Assembly (NCBI GenBank): GCA_014801815.1 | Contig: JAAVDM010000030.1 | Coordinates: 1-64,000, forward strand | Direction of reading: 5' to 3' | Source: Bacteroides sp. | Lineage (GTDB): Bacteria > Bacteroidota > Bacteroidia > Bacteroidales > Muribaculaceae | DNA: 64,000 bases | Part shown: one piece after another, positions 8,457-17,751 of the stretch | Position numbering within the stretch: the first letter of the stretch is position 1 | Layout: each line of letters starts with the position of its first letter | Program-made: the position numbers and the translations under genes | Notes under the pieces: generated by a model | Database searches by the model: none | What the model was told of the DNA's origin: nothing | The model's input: only the letters and a program-made list of their open reading frames with translations

Positions 8457-9786
8457 CTGAGGGAGGTTTTTGGGGTCCACGGCGTTGTTGCTGCTGTCGC
8501 TTACGCGGTCCGTTCTGCTGTTGTGGCTCTCCCTGCTGTGGTTTGGCGGGACGCTGCCGCTGCTGCTGTTGCGGCTGTGGGCGCTGAGGCTGGGCTTTGA
8601 CTGCCCGAGGTTGCTGCGGCGGTTGCTCGCTCTCTTTCTGGCGTGTTCCCGTACGAGCTTTTTTCTTGCGGTTCTTGGCTTTGTCGAAACGTGTCAGTGA
8701 ATCCTGTCCCACTATCTCGATAAAGCCCGGCTGCTGCTGTTTGCCATCATCACCTTCTATGGCCAGAGAGTCGACCTTGACTCCGGAACGGTTGAGCGCT
8801 ATGATCTCAAAGGCGCGGCGGGCATCGATAGTGACGAGATTGGCAGGGACATTACGTTCGGTCGAATATGTCACCGTGCGTGAGAGTATGTCAGGCTTGA
8901 AGTAGTAATAGAGTGTGTCTTTAGTTTCAAGCACTGCATCTTTCGGCGGCATCTTCTTATGCGATTCGGCATAAGCGTCCACCTCGAAATTGAGGCAGCA
9001 TTTCAGTTTTGCACATTGTCCGGCGAGTTTCTGCGGGTTCATCGAAAGATCCTGAAGGCGTGCCGCGCCTGTACCTACCGACACGAAGTGGGACATCCAT
9101 GTCGAACAGCACAGCGGACGTCCGCACGGGCCAATACCGCCGATGCGGCCGGCTTCCTGACGCGCACCTATCTGCTTCATCTCGATACGTATCTTGAAGG
9201 TGTCGGCGAGAATACGTATCAGTTTGCGGAAGTCGACACGTTCATCGGCTATATAGTAGAATATAGCTTTACCCCCGTCACCCTGAAACTCGACGTCGCC
9301 TATCTTCATGTCGAGTTTCAGTTCTTCGGCTATACGGCGCGACTTAATCATGGTGTCGTGTTCGCGGGCCCGTGCCTCCTCAAATTTCTCTATGTCGGAC
9401 TGACGTGCTTTGCGGTAGACACGTTTCAGCTGTGTGTCAGGTTTGACGCCGGCCTTGTTCATCTGCATGGCCACAAGCGGCCCGACCATTTCCACCGTAC
9501 CGACATCATGGCCTGGCTGTGCCTCGACCACCACAAGGTCACCGATAGCGAGCGGAATACGGTCAGGGTTGCTGTAGAAGCCTACACGGGTGTTTTTAAA
9601 CATGACTTCGACCACATCGTCGGTCCGATTGTCGGCTATATCGGCCAGCCAGTCGGTAGCATAGAGTTTACCCCGGGGCTCGCGTCGAGAGCAATCCCCG
9701 GTACCGTTGGCCGAGCCAGCGCAACCCCGTGCGCATGAGGCGCATCTGTCAGGCTGTTCCTGTGTATGGTCTGTATTCTTATCCAT
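8443..9786 (-). CDS. ricT: PSP1-domain protein RicT (YaaT), regulatory-iron-sulphur type
   Basis: In Bacillus, RicT belongs to the Y-complex that modulates RNase Y. This 447-aa protein has an N-terminal cysteine cluster (C15-x2-C18-x3-C22-x9-C32), then the PSP1 domain, with GIGPCGRPLCCSTW and QCAKLKCCLNFE supplying further conserved cysteines near residues 220-265. The last 75 residues are a Gln/Pro/Arg/Lys-rich low-complexity tail, longer than the core family needs and possibly RNA-binding. The gene lies 9 bp downstream of rny, consistent with a functional link. The Fe-S idea is inference from the cysteines and the Bacillus precedent. Confidence 0.88.
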   Translation of the reverse strand: MDKNTDHTQEQPDRCASCARGCAGSANGTGDCSRREPRGKLYATDWLADIADNRTDDVVEVMFKNTRVGFYSNPDRIPLAIGDLVVVEAQPGHDVGTVEMVGPLVAMQMNKAGVKPDTQLKRVYRKARQSDIEKFEEARAREHDTMIKSRRIAEELKLDMKIGDVEFQGDGGKAIFYYIADERVDFRKLIRILADTFKIRIEMKQIGARQEAGRIGGIGPCGRPLCCSTWMSHFVSVGTGAARLQDLSMNPQKLAGQCAKLKCCLNFEVDAYAESHKKMPPKDAVLETKDTLYYYFKPDILSRTVTYSTERNVPANLVTIDARRAFEIIALNRSGVKVDSLAIEGDDGKQQQPGFIEIVGQDSLTRFDKAKNRKKKARTGTRQKESEQPPQQPRAVKAQPQRPQPQQQQRQRPAKPQQGEPQQQNGPRKRQQQQRRGPQKPPSDENH

Positions 9787-9795
9787 AGCTGTGGC

Positions 9796-11352
9796 TTACT
9801 TGGCGAAGGCCACGGCGCGAGTCTCGCGTATGACGGTTATCTTGACCTGGCCGGGATATGTCATCTCGTCCTGTATTTTCTTGGCAATTTCGGCCGACAG
9901 ACGTTCTGTTTCTTCATCGCTTATCTTGTCTGCGCCGACTATGACACGTAGTTCGCGGCCGGCCTGAATAGCATACGTCTTGAGTACTCCGGGGTAGGAG
10001 AGGGCTAATTGTTCAAGGTCGTTGAGGCGCTTGATATAGGCTTCGACAATCTCACGTCGAGCACCGGGACGGGCACCTGATATGGCATCGCACACCTGTA
10101 CGATAGGTGCGAGCAGTGATGTCTGTTCCACTTCGTCATGGTGAGCTCCGATGGCGTTGCATATCTCGGGTTTCTCCTTGAACTTCTCAGCTAGTTTCAT
10201 GCCGAGTATGGCGTGCGGCAGTTCGGGTTCGTCGTCAGGCACTTTACCTATGTCGTGCAGCAGACCGGCACGGCGGGCCTTCTTAGGATTCAGACCTAAT
10301 TCGGAAGCCATGACAGCACACAGATTTGCCGTCTCACGCGAGTGCTGAAGCAGATTCTGTCCGTATGACGAACGATATTTCATCTTGCCTACCATACGTA
10401 TCAGTTCAGGGTGCAGACCGTGAATTCCGAGGTCGATAGCAGTGCGCTTACCGGTCTCGATGATTTCCTCCTCTACCTGACGGCGCACTTTGGCCACAAC
10501 CTCTTCGATACGGGCCGGGTGTATACGGCCATCGACTACGAGCTGATGCAGGGCGAGACGTGCTATCTCGCGTCTTACCGGATCAAAACCTGAGAGTACG
10601 ATAGCCTCCGGAGTGTCATCGACTATGATTTCGATGCCGGTGGCTGCCTCAAGAGCACGGATATTACGTCCCTCACGGCCTATGATACGGCCTTTAATCT
10701 CATCATTGTCGATATGGAATACAGTGACTGAGTTTTCGACAGCCGTTTCGGTGGCCACTCGCTGTATCGACTGTATGACGATACGTTTGGCCTCTTTTGA
10801 AGCTGTGAGTTTGGCATCGTCCATAATATCATTGATATATCCGGCCGCTGCGGTCTTGGCTTCGTCTTTAAGGCTCTCTACAAGTTTGTCGCGTGCCTCT
10901 TCAGCCGACAGACCCGAAATCTTCTCAAGCTGTTCCTGAGCCTGTATCACCAGTGAGTCGGCCTCGGCGTGGCGCGCATCTGCCGACGCCTCACGGTTGT
11001 CGAGCGCTACGGCTCTTTGGTCGAGCTCTTTCTTGCGTCGGCTCAGTTCACTCTGCTGCTGATTGAGCTGCAGCTCACGCTGACGGCTGCGGGTCTCGAT
11101 GCTCTGCATTTTCTGATTGCGCTGGTTGATCTGGCGCTCGGCCTCGGCGAGCAGGCGCATCTCCTCCTCTTTGGCTTCAAGAATCTTCTTCTCCTTGATG
11201 ACCTCGGCCTCCCGACGGGCTTCGTCAATGATTGTGTTGGCGGTCGATGAGGCGTTGCGCCTGCTGGTCCTGAGAGCCATGATGTATCCGGCGCCGGCAC
11301 CTAATAGCGTCAGCACCACCATGACTATGATCCAGATGGCTATGTTATCCAT
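9796..11352 (-). CDS. rny: Ribonuclease Y
   Basis: Membrane-anchored endoribonuclease that starts mRNA decay. The 518-aa sequence shows the full family layout: an N-terminal transmembrane helix (about 4-26), a long charged coiled coil (about 30-190), a KH domain with [15 protein letters not shown] (about 210-270), and an HD domain with [19 protein letters not shown] around residue 350. The length is typical. A leader of about 190 bp that appears to hold a structured RNA separates it from zapA upstream. ricT follows at once. Confidence 0.96.
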   Translation of the reverse strand: MDNIAIWIIVMVVLTLLGAGAGYIMALRTSRRNASSTANTIIDEARREAEVIKEKKILEAKEEEMRLLAEAERQINQRNQKMQSIETRSRQRELQLNQQQSELSRRKKELDQRAVALDNREASADARHAEADSLVIQAQEQLEKISGLSAEEARDKLVESLKDEAKTAAAGYINDIMDDAKLTASKEAKRIVIQSIQRVATETAVENSVTVFHIDNDEIKGRIIGREGRNIRALEAATGIEIIVDDTPEAIVLSGFDPVRREIARLALHQLVVDGRIHPARIEEVVAKVRRQVEEEIIETGKRTAIDLGIHGLHPELIRMVGKMKYRSSYGQNLLQHSRETANLCAVMASELGLNPKKARRAGLLHDIGKVPDDEPELPHAILGMKLAEKFKEKPEICNAIGAHHDEVEQTSLLAPIVQVCDAISGARPGARREIVEAYIKRLNDLEQLALSYPGVLKTYAIQAGRELRVIVGADKISDEETERLSAEIAKKIQDEMTYPGQVKITVIRETRAVAFAK

Positions 11353-11404
11353 TGTGTAGCTGATATAAATAAATTTAAAAGTATGATTAGTGAAAGAAAG
11401 TTCA

Positions 11405-11540
11405 ATATTAATTATACAACAATTCGGGCCGAGGGTACCTTGAGGAGCCTTCTGCCGCAGACGTTGAGTCGCCGGCCGAAGTCTTCAGAGCATCGCGGCG
11501 GACGTTGGTGATGATTCATAATGATAGGGTAGCCGGTGCG
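11405..11540 (-). ncRNA. Candidate 6S-like structured RNA between zapA and rny
   Basis: The gap between zapA and rny (11353-11543) has no open frame. Read on the minus strand it is GC-rich and can fold. TTCGGCCG pairs with CGGCCCGAA (one bulge) around an inner part containing the TCTG-CGG-CAGA hairpin and GGCTCCTCAAGG / GGTACCCTCGG segments. The place next to zapA recalls the zapA-ssrS arrangement of proteobacteria. I cannot confirm that it matches the 6S RNA model. It might instead be a leader of rny. Ends are approximate. Confidence 0.4.
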
Positions 11541-11543
11541 CGC

Positions 11544-11852
11544 TCAGAGCATATCGCGCATCTTGTCAGTCATGGTATCGAGGCGTGTGCAGGCATCTTC
11601 GGCCGATGCACGTGCGCGGCGCGTATATTCGGCCAGCTCAAGATAGTAGGAGGCGAACTGGTATGTGACCATTGCCAACAGTTCACGGTCCGACTTCTTC
11701 GGAAACCTCTGTCTCCACAAATCATAAAGGTCGGCCACACAGGCCTCTGTATCGCGTACGAGGTCCTGTCGGTCGAAAGGCACGGTCAGAGGCAGTACCT
11801 CGCCGGCTATGTGTATTATCATTCTGACTGTCTTGGAGTCGTTCTTCATCAT
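11544..11852 (-). CDS. zapA: Cell division protein ZapA
   Basis: ZapA bundles FtsZ filaments at midcell. The 102-aa product begins at ATG-ATG-AAG (11852 or 11849), with the typical start (VRMIIHIAGEVLPLTVPFDR) and a C-terminal helical coiled coil (LAMVTYQFASYYLELAEYTR and on). A longer open frame continues upstream to 11900, but it would overlap the neighbouring coiled-coil gene and add non-family sequence. The partner gene upstream also encodes a coiled coil. Confidence 0.85.
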   Translation of the reverse strand: MMKNDSKTVRMIIHIAGEVLPLTVPFDRQDLVRDTEACVADLYDLWRQRFPKKSDRELLAMVTYQFASYYLELAEYTRRARASAEDACTRLDTMTDKMRDML

Positions 11853-11875
11853 CAGGCGTCCGCCCCGGAGGGCGT

Positions 11876-12166
11876 TTATTCCTTGAGCATACCTATGCAC
11901 AAGTCGAGGGAGCGTATCAAACGGGCTATATGGCGGCGTGTCTCGATTACGGCATCCGGGGTGTCGGCCAACCGGTGTGACATGGTCAGAAACTCGACGT
12001 CAAGCTCCGCTTTATGAAGGCGTGCCCGTGTCTCGTCAAGCTCCTGCGACAAGTCGTCGTTAAGACTGCGGAGTCTCGCTATTTCGTTCAGCATCTCCTG
12101 CTGTCGCTGTGCAAGGGCATCAATCTTGCCGTTCAGCTCGGTGAGCGTATCGAGTAGTTTAGCCAT
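11876..12166 (-). CDS. Small coiled-coil protein upstream of zapA (ZapB-like in form)
   Basis: A 96-aa, almost entirely helical protein (MAKLLDTLTELNGKIDALAQ and on) with clear heptads through about residue 55 and a second helix ending DLCIGMLKE. The ATG at 12166 is chosen because a good promoter ends at 12183; the frame is open further upstream, but without support. The product is probably cytoplasmic. Position before zapA suggests a role in divisome or FtsZ-ring organisation, but I do not recognise a named family. Confidence 0.7.
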   Translation of the reverse strand: MAKLLDTLTELNGKIDALAQRQQEMLNEIARLRSLNDDLSQELDETRARLHKAELDVEFLTMSHRLADTPDAVIETRRHIARLIRSLDLCIGMLKE

Positions 12167-12182
12167 ATAAGCCAATTTTGCA

Positions 12183-12214
12183 CAAAAGTAATAAAATATT
12201 CCCACTCGCGCAAA
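12183..12214 (-). promoter_or_regulatory. Promoter of the coiled-coil-zapA group
   Basis: On the minus strand TTTG (12214-12211) is followed after exactly 20 bp by TACTTTTG (12190-12183), a full match to the Bacteroidetes consensus. The predicted start lies only about 10 nt before the ATG at 12166, so the mRNA has a very short leader. Confidence 0.75.
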
Positions 12215-12255
12215 TGTGCGTTTAGGCTGCCCCGGAGGGGACGGCACAGTGGGTG

Positions 12256-15156
12256 TCAGTACCAGTTGATACCGTTCTGGGCTGATGAGCGCTTGTCCCA
12301 CTTGAGGTCCTGCAGCAGCGACGACTTGACAGCGATGTGGAAGTTGTAGCTCTTGTAAGGGCCTACAGGTACGAACGAAGCGGTCATGGTGAAACAGTGT
12401 ATGTCGCGTGACATAGAACAGTTCATGTATGCTATCTTCTTCAGGTCAAAATTATATGAGGCCGAGAAGGAGAAGTTCCAGTTTTTTGTGGGGCGGATGT
12501 TACCGCTGAAGGAGAGATTCTGAGTGAACTTGCCGCGATAGTCAAGGCGGTCGTAATCAAACTCTCCGTAGCCGTAGTTGACTGAATAGTTGAGTGACAG
12601 ACTCCACGGACAGCTCCATGAGGCGTATCCGTCTACGTCCGAAGTCTGTGTATCCTCTTCGGGACGTCTGCCGGCACGTGCGCGGTTGTTGAATGCGTCT
12701 TCCTCTTCGGTATCGGGTGTCTCGTCGTCGTTGTCGGTAATGTTGCGTGAGTTGCTGCGGTCGTTATCCTTCTTACGTCGGAAAGTGTCATTGTTGAAGG
12801 TGTAGGAGAACGATGTGCTGGTCGACGACAGTTTGGCCGGACCTTTACCGTGAGCTATGCGCAGACGGTCTACTTTCACAGGCGAACCCGAGGGTGTGAG
12901 TGCGTAGCAGTAAGGATCCCACGTGGCGTTGAGATTGAGGTTGAAGTTCTTGGTGAGTCGCAGCAGTATCGAGGTGTTGATATTGGAAAATCGTAGGGAG
13001 TCGGCTGCAAAGTTATAGCTCTGGCCTATCGACAGGTTTTCGATAAGGGATATTTTCTTCACACCTGTGGAGTCGGAATTGCTTTTGACCTTCATTTCAA
13101 GATTGTTAGCAAGCTGCAGCGATACCATTCCGGTCTTTCCTGCCGATGGTGAGCCTAACTGGCCGTGGCTGAAGTATGAATAGCGGCGCGTCACGGGATT
13201 GCCGTTACCGTCGACATACGAATAGTTGCCGAAATAACCCCAGAACGGTTCCGAGAAGTCGGGCGACGCTGAGAATGTTACTGTAGGCGTCAGTACGTGA
13301 CGTATCATCTGTACTTTGTCACCGAGAAATTTCATAGGCTTGAAGAAGCCGTATACTTTGGTGTCAAAGGCCAGCGAGGCGTTGAAATCAAAGATATTGT
13401 AGAAGCCGTAGATGGTATCAAGCACTTCACGTGAGGCTTGAGTGTCCCACTCGCGGCGTATCTTGGAGGTGTACATACGGTCGTTCATCGTTATCAAAGG
13501 CGACACGTTTATGTACTTCAGCAGCGAGAATGTTGCCGATACCGGCACGTAGTGTTTTAGTCCGTTACGCCAGTCACGTATCAGACTTTTCTTGAAGAAT
13601 ACGTCCTGATTGGCTGTAAGAGAGTTCTGGAACTGGCCTGAGTATGAGAGCTTGATTTTCTCATACCAGCGCTCGCCGCCCACAGCATGTTTACGCTTGA
13701 ACGGAGCTGTCTGACTCATTGTCACAGTCAGGTTGGGGAACGATACAGCCAGTGTGGAGTCCTGTGTACGCTGTGCGATATTGGCTGTGGCCGAAGCACT
13801 CCATTTCGTACCGGGGAAACGATATGTCAGGTTGACTGTCGATGACTTGGTATTCTCCGTAAACGAGTTGTTATAGTATGAGTTGAGGTCGTTACGGGTA
13901 TAGCCTGAGGTCGAGAAATTGACCGAGGCCGACAGATTCATGTTTGGATTGGCTTTGGCATCTTGTGTGTGGCTCCACACCACCTGAAAGTTATTCTGCT
14001 TGACGTAGTCGCTCGAACCCCTGTCACCGGTGATAGTGGTGAGGTAGGATATATTGAAATTGCCGGAGTATTTGTAGCGCTTACGGTAGCTTGAGTAACC
14101 GGAAAGTCCCCACGAGCCTTTGGTGTATATCTCACCGCGCAGAGCTAAGTCAACATAATCATTTATCGCAAAGTAGTAACCTCCGTCACGCAGATAGAAA
14201 CCGCGATTATAGTCATCACCGAATGTCGGGAAGATAATGCCCGAGGAATAGTCTTTTGTAAATGGAAAGTAGCCGAACGGTAGCGCTATTGGCAGAGGTA
14301 CGTCAGCGAGTACCATATATACAGGTCCGGTGACAATATCCTTCTTGGGACGCATTTTGCCGCGTGTCACCTGAAAGTAGAAGTGAGGGTGCTCGTGGTC
14401 ATCGCAGGTGGTGTATTTGCCGTCGGCTATGAAAAACGATCCGTCCTCCATCTTTTTAGTCCGTCCGCCGGTCAGATAACCCTCGCCTTGTTCTGTAATG
14501 ACATCAGTTATGTAACCGCGCTCGGTGCGGAAGTTGTATTTCATCTGCTTCGACTCATACTCGGTGCCGCCGTCCTGAAATATAGGTGTTCCAGACAGAT
14601 TGCCAAGAGAGTCATATACCCCCGTGGCATATACGGTAGAGGAGTCGAGTTCCATACGGATTTCGGCCGAGGCAAGTTTGAAAGCCTGATATTCCACACG
14701 TCCGTCACCGTAGAGATAGGCATTGTTGTTGCCTAACATTATGAGCGAATCTTTGGCCGAAAACTGCACATCGCCGTCGAGGTCAACTTTATCGCGTACT
14801 ATTTTTGAAAGTCGTGAGCGTCCCTCGGTGCCCGGCAGGCTGTCACCGCCGGCAAGAGATACCCGGTCATTAGGAATCATGCTTAGTGTGCTGTCTCCAT
14901 ACAGGATATTGTCGGCGTATAAGGTACTGTCCGTACGCAGACTGTCGGCGGCCAGATAGCTTTCGCCCCACAGACTGTCGGCTACAGCGAGTGGGCCGGC
15001 TGACGGCACAACAGAAGTGGTGACAGAATCCGGTTCTGTCACATCACCTTGCGTATCGTCGGCAGAGGCCCGGCGGTAAGAGGGCGCTCCGTTGCGTCCG
15101 GCATAGGCTGCGGCCATCAGCGTAAGGGCCGCTATGTATATCAGTAGTCGCCTCAA
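12256..15156 (-). CDS. lptD: LPS assembly outer-membrane protein LptD
   Basis: LptD is the outer-membrane barrel that inserts lipopolysaccharide into the outer leaflet. This 966-aa protein has a signal peptide (residues 1-19), a low-complexity linker, an OstA-like jelly-roll region (DSLIMLGNNNAYLYGDGRVE, about 135 onward) and a large beta-barrel with the family stretch LPFGYFPFTKDYSSGI near residue 300 and aromatic strands to the C-terminus. A disordered Asp/Arg-rich loop (about residues 790-835) sits in the barrel part. Length is normal for Bacteroidetes. It has its own promoter. Confidence 0.9.
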   Translation of the reverse strand: MRRLLIYIAALTLMAAAYAGRNGAPSYRRASADDTQGDVTEPDSVTTSVVPSAGPLAVADSLWGESYLAADSLRTDSTLYADNILYGDSTLSMIPNDRVSLAGGDSLPGTEGRSRLSKIVRDKVDLDGDVQFSAKDSLIMLGNNNAYLYGDGRVEYQAFKLASAEIRMELDSSTVYATGVYDSLGNLSGTPIFQDGGTEYESKQMKYNFRTERGYITDVITEQGEGYLTGGRTKKMEDGSFFIADGKYTTCDDHEHPHFYFQVTRGKMRPKKDIVTGPVYMVLADVPLPIALPFGYFPFTKDYSSGIIFPTFGDDYNRGFYLRDGGYYFAINDYVDLALRGEIYTKGSWGLSGYSSYRKRYKYSGNFNISYLTTITGDRGSSDYVKQNNFQVVWSHTQDAKANPNMNLSASVNFSTSGYTRNDLNSYYNNSFTENTKSSTVNLTYRFPGTKWSASATANIAQRTQDSTLAVSFPNLTVTMSQTAPFKRKHAVGGERWYEKIKLSYSGQFQNSLTANQDVFFKKSLIRDWRNGLKHYVPVSATFSLLKYINVSPLITMNDRMYTSKIRREWDTQASREVLDTIYGFYNIFDFNASLAFDTKVYGFFKPMKFLGDKVQMIRHVLTPTVTFSASPDFSEPFWGYFGNYSYVDGNGNPVTRRYSYFSHGQLGSPSAGKTGMVSLQLANNLEMKVKSNSDSTGVKKISLIENLSIGQSYNFAADSLRFSNINTSILLRLTKNFNLNLNATWDPYCYALTPSGSPVKVDRLRIAHGKGPAKLSSTSTSFSYTFNNDTFRRKKDNDRSNSRNITDNDDETPDTEEEDAFNNRARAGRRPEEDTQTSDVDGYASWSCPWSLSLNYSVNYGYGEFDYDRLDYRGKFTQNLSFSGNIRPTKNWNFSFSASYNFDLKKIAYMNCSMSRDIHCFTMTASFVPVGPYKSYNFHIAVKSSLLQDLKWDKRSSAQNGINWY

Positions 15157-15220
15157 GAGGTCAGGTGTATACGTTGCTTATAAGTAGGCCAGCTGTTAAT
15201 GCGGAATGGCTGACAGCCTG

Positions 15221-15251
15221 CAAAGTTAACAATAACTTCCGATATGGCAAT
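15221..15251 (-). promoter_or_regulatory. Promoter of lptD
   Basis: On the minus strand ATTG (15251-15248) and TAACTTTG (15228-15221) are 19 bp apart. The start would fall near 15214, about 60 bp before the lptD ATG. Confidence 0.65.
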
Positions 15252-15360
15252 TTAAAAAATCTTAACTCCACCTTTCAGCCTTATATTTTGTCCGCCCGAA
15301 CGTAAAATCGAAAAACCGACAGCACTGAAAAAAGCTGTTGCGTCATTACTTTTCTTAATC

Positions 15361-15903
15361 TCAGATTTTGCCGAAACGCCGGTGCATTTCGAGAAAACGG
15401 GCAAGAGTGTCGCTGCCGTGGCGTTCCATAGAACGTATCACACGGTCAAGTGATTTTTCGGCTGTCGGATCGCCTGACTTCGAGTAGAATTTGTCTGCAT
15501 AGCAGACAAGCTGCTCCTCGACTGTGACAGGGCACATATCCCTGTGGGGCAACGGCAGATTCTGTGTCTCAATGTCGGCTACTGTCAGTCCGGCACCGGT
15601 GTGCCGTTCGCACACCATCGCGTGTCGTGGAAGTCCGATACTTTCGAGCATACGCCGCCCTTCGATGCCGTGACAGATATAAGGTAGTGTACCATGACAC
15701 AGTATTCCCGGAGCGTCAGTATTTATAATACCTATATCGTGCAGCATAGCGGCCTCACGCACAAAGTCGAGGTCGCACTCAACGCCGCGGTCGCGTGCAC
15801 ATGCCAGCGCCTTGCCGGCCACACACTCCGAGTGTGTGAGCAGCAGAGTTTTCAGTTTCGGTTGCTCTGCATACCAACTGTCAATCAGTTGCAGTACGTT
15901 CAT
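15361..15903 (-). CDS. HD-domain phosphohydrolase
   Basis: A 180-aa protein of the HD superfamily, cytoplasmic and metal-dependent. Visible ligands include the early His in LLTHSECVAGKAL, the HD pair in EAAMLHDIGI (about residue 55), the His of YICHGIEGRRML and the His of CERHTG. These small HDIG proteins are thought to act on nucleotides or other phosphorylated small molecules, but the substrate of this one is unknown. It lies 204 bp from lptD with no shared transcript evident. A palindromic repeat occupies the upstream gap. Confidence 0.8.
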   Translation of the reverse strand: MNVLQLIDSWYAEQPKLKTLLLTHSECVAGKALACARDRGVECDLDFVREAAMLHDIGIINTDAPGILCHGTLPYICHGIEGRRMLESIGLPRHAMVCERHTGAGLTVADIETQNLPLPHRDMCPVTVEEQLVCYADKFYSKSGDPTAEKSLDRVIRSMERHGSDTLARFLEMHRRFGKI

Positions 15904-15982
15904 TAAAGTATTTCAGATTTTAATATTATTTACCTGATTGCGAAATTAACAGAAAATGTTTTAATCTCCAATTATTACTGTT

Positions 15983-16174
15983 AAGTAGCTCTTAAAAATT
16001 AAACGATATGTGTTTCCGGTTGTACTGTCTGAGTCTTGGACTATAAAACGCCGTTATTTTTGAGGTGATTCGAACTTGTCGCTCAGTTGAATACTGAAGT
16101 ATCCTCTTTCACTTCGAGTCCGAATCACCTCAAAAATAACGGCGTTTTATGTCCATTAATTTTTAAGAGCTGCT
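15983..16174. repeat. Palindromic repeat element, full copy A
   Basis: The element is 192 bp, bounded by AAGTAGCTCTTAAAAATTAA (left) and TTAATTTTTAAGAGCTGCTT (right), which are inverted repeats with one mismatch. Inside, 16043-16072 and 16121-16150 form a perfect 30-bp inverted repeat (ATAAAACGCCGTTATTTTTG and on) around a 48-bp core. No frame of any length is present. Related copies lie at 34796, 53326, 56948 and 62880. It resembles a MITE or REP-type non-coding element. Confidence 0.85.
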
Positions 16175-16189
16175 TGCCTAAGGAACTTT

Positions 16190-17428
16190 TTATGGGTTCA
16201 TTACATAACCTGTAAACAAAGTAATCTGTGTGTGATAATTAGCCACCACAAACATAAACGGTCTGTTCAAGTGCATCTGCTTGATATTATTTGGTTCATC
16301 AACAGTAGTACCGGTTATCGTAGTAGCTGTTTCGGCTACTGAACCTTCTTCATCGCATTTAAACCGTACCTTTTGGATAATACTATTATTATACATATTC
16401 TTGCCGTCAACGAAATTGTCAAGTTCATTATACGACGGATCAAACATACGATTTACTCCCATTGATCCACGTAGGACATTTTCTATATTGTTTGTGGTAG
16501 ATATTTCAAAACGAGGCATTTCAAGTTCTACATAACCACTGTGAGCAAGCTTCAGCAGATTTTGGAAATCCTGATATGTGAAATTATTACGCCATTCGAT
16601 GAAGTCTTCATTCTCTGGTGGAAGAATAGCGTAATAGTCATACTTTCCTTTTCCGTATTTTGTCCATATCAGTTTCGTTCCGGTTTCATTTTCTGCATAA
16701 GATAATGTTAAAGGAGTGCTATGCTTCATCATATCTACCTCTTTTGTAGTCTTATCCATTAAGGTAAATGTGGCTTTTTTTGTTAGGTCTGGATCAAATT
16801 TATCTTCCCAGACACCATCAAAATAGATAGCGTTGACGACAGTCACATCTGTAACTGCCATATCGGGTGTTAATAGTTCGTCTATTTTGTTGTCAGTATG
16901 GATCTTTACCCATTCGTTTATTTGCCTAACACGTGTGGGCATATCTTTTGCACAACCGGGTGTCTCAGCCATATAATCTGTACGTGCCACTGAGGCAAAA
17001 GTCTCTTTCATGACAACATCAGGAGCGGCCCATACAGAGTTGGCTATTTTAAATGTTATAGTGTTGTCTATGTAAGGTAAATTTTCGATGAGCTTATGAT
17101 GATAGGTATTCAGATTATCAATACTGATATTATCACCATATAGTTGAAGCATTTCCTGCTGTGTTTCTCCGGTGGCTCCGTTAGTCCAAAGTCCGAACAT
17201 CATGGAGAAACTTAGAGGTGAGTACACGAAATTGTCTTTTTGTCCATCAGCAAGTGCTGACATCATTTTAAAAGTAGCAGTATTATAGCCCTCCACCCAT
17301 TCTTGCATCTTACTGTCAGGTATCAGAGGTTCAGTTTCAGATCTTAGGTCTGGTCCGTCTGATGTACATGCTGATAATAATAGAAGTGAGATGCCTGTAC
17401 CTAAAATACTGGTTATAGTCCGTTTCAT
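16190..17428 (-). CDS. Serpin-family protease inhibitor, lipoprotein
   Basis: Serpins trap serine or cysteine proteases by a suicide mechanism. This 412-aa protein has a lipoprotein signal with the lipobox LLSAC (Cys21), so it probably sits on the cell surface or periplasmic face. The serpin fold is clear: NFVYSPLSFSMMFGLWTNGA near residue 66, VVNAIYFDGVWEDKF near 200 and the C-terminal LNRPFMFVV. The hinge of the reactive loop (EEGSVAETATT, residues 360-370) has the small residues expected of an inhibitory serpin. Counting from the hinge puts P1-P1' near Val376-Asp377, suggesting an elastase-like target (inference). Codon use is AT-rich compared with lptD, and an element copy ends just downstream. 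Confidence 0.92.
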   Translation of the reverse strand: MKRTITSILGTGISLLLLSACTSDGPDLRSETEPLIPDSKMQEWVEGYNTATFKMMSALADGQKDNFVYSPLSFSMMFGLWTNGATGETQQEMLQLYGDNISIDNLNTYHHKLIENLPYIDNTITFKIANSVWAAPDVVMKETFASVARTDYMAETPGCAKDMPTRVRQINEWVKIHTDNKIDELLTPDMAVTDVTVVNAIYFDGVWEDKFDPDLTKKATFTLMDKTTKEVDMMKHSTPLTLSYAENETGTKLIWTKYGKGKYDYYAILPPENEDFIEWRNNFTYQDFQNLLKLAHSGYVELEMPRFEISTTNNIENVLRGSMGVNRMFDPSYNELDNFVDGKNMYNNSIIQKVRFKCDEEGSVAETATTITGTTVDEPNNIKQMHLNRPFMFVVANYHTQITLFTGYVMNP

Positions 17429-17751
17429 TATGAAGTGATTTAAATTTTTTGTTTTTGTGAAATCTTCTTAAGAAGCAATGCTGCGAATGTAGTATAATTC
17501 CATGACTCCCAATTGGAGACTTTTGTGTCAAACCGATTTAGGACTGTACGGTAATTATCTATTCATGCGTTTGTTCATTCAATGGAATATTAAGTTGTAA
17601 ATGTAAATATTCATCTATTTATAATATTGGCAATAAATGAGTTATATTAATATCAATATCAATATTAAATTACCAAACTATTAATATAAATGCAAATATA
17701 ATCTAAATAATTTAAGTATCGAAGTTTTTCACTGAATTTTTATGGATTTTA
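17429..17751. other. AT-rich gap upstream of the serpin gene
   Basis: Very AT-rich sequence with no credible open frame. A weak minus-strand -7-like match (CGAATGTA read on plus, 17484-17491) may belong to the serpin promoter. Nothing else is recognised. Confidence 0.4.

Noticed and set aside
12167..12301. Upstream extension of the small coiled-coil protein
   Set aside because: It runs across the promoter and into the lptD 3' end, and its residues have no coiled-coil pattern.
15983..16174. Insertion sequence
   Set aside because: At 192 bp and with no coding frame it cannot encode a transposase; treated as a non-autonomous element.
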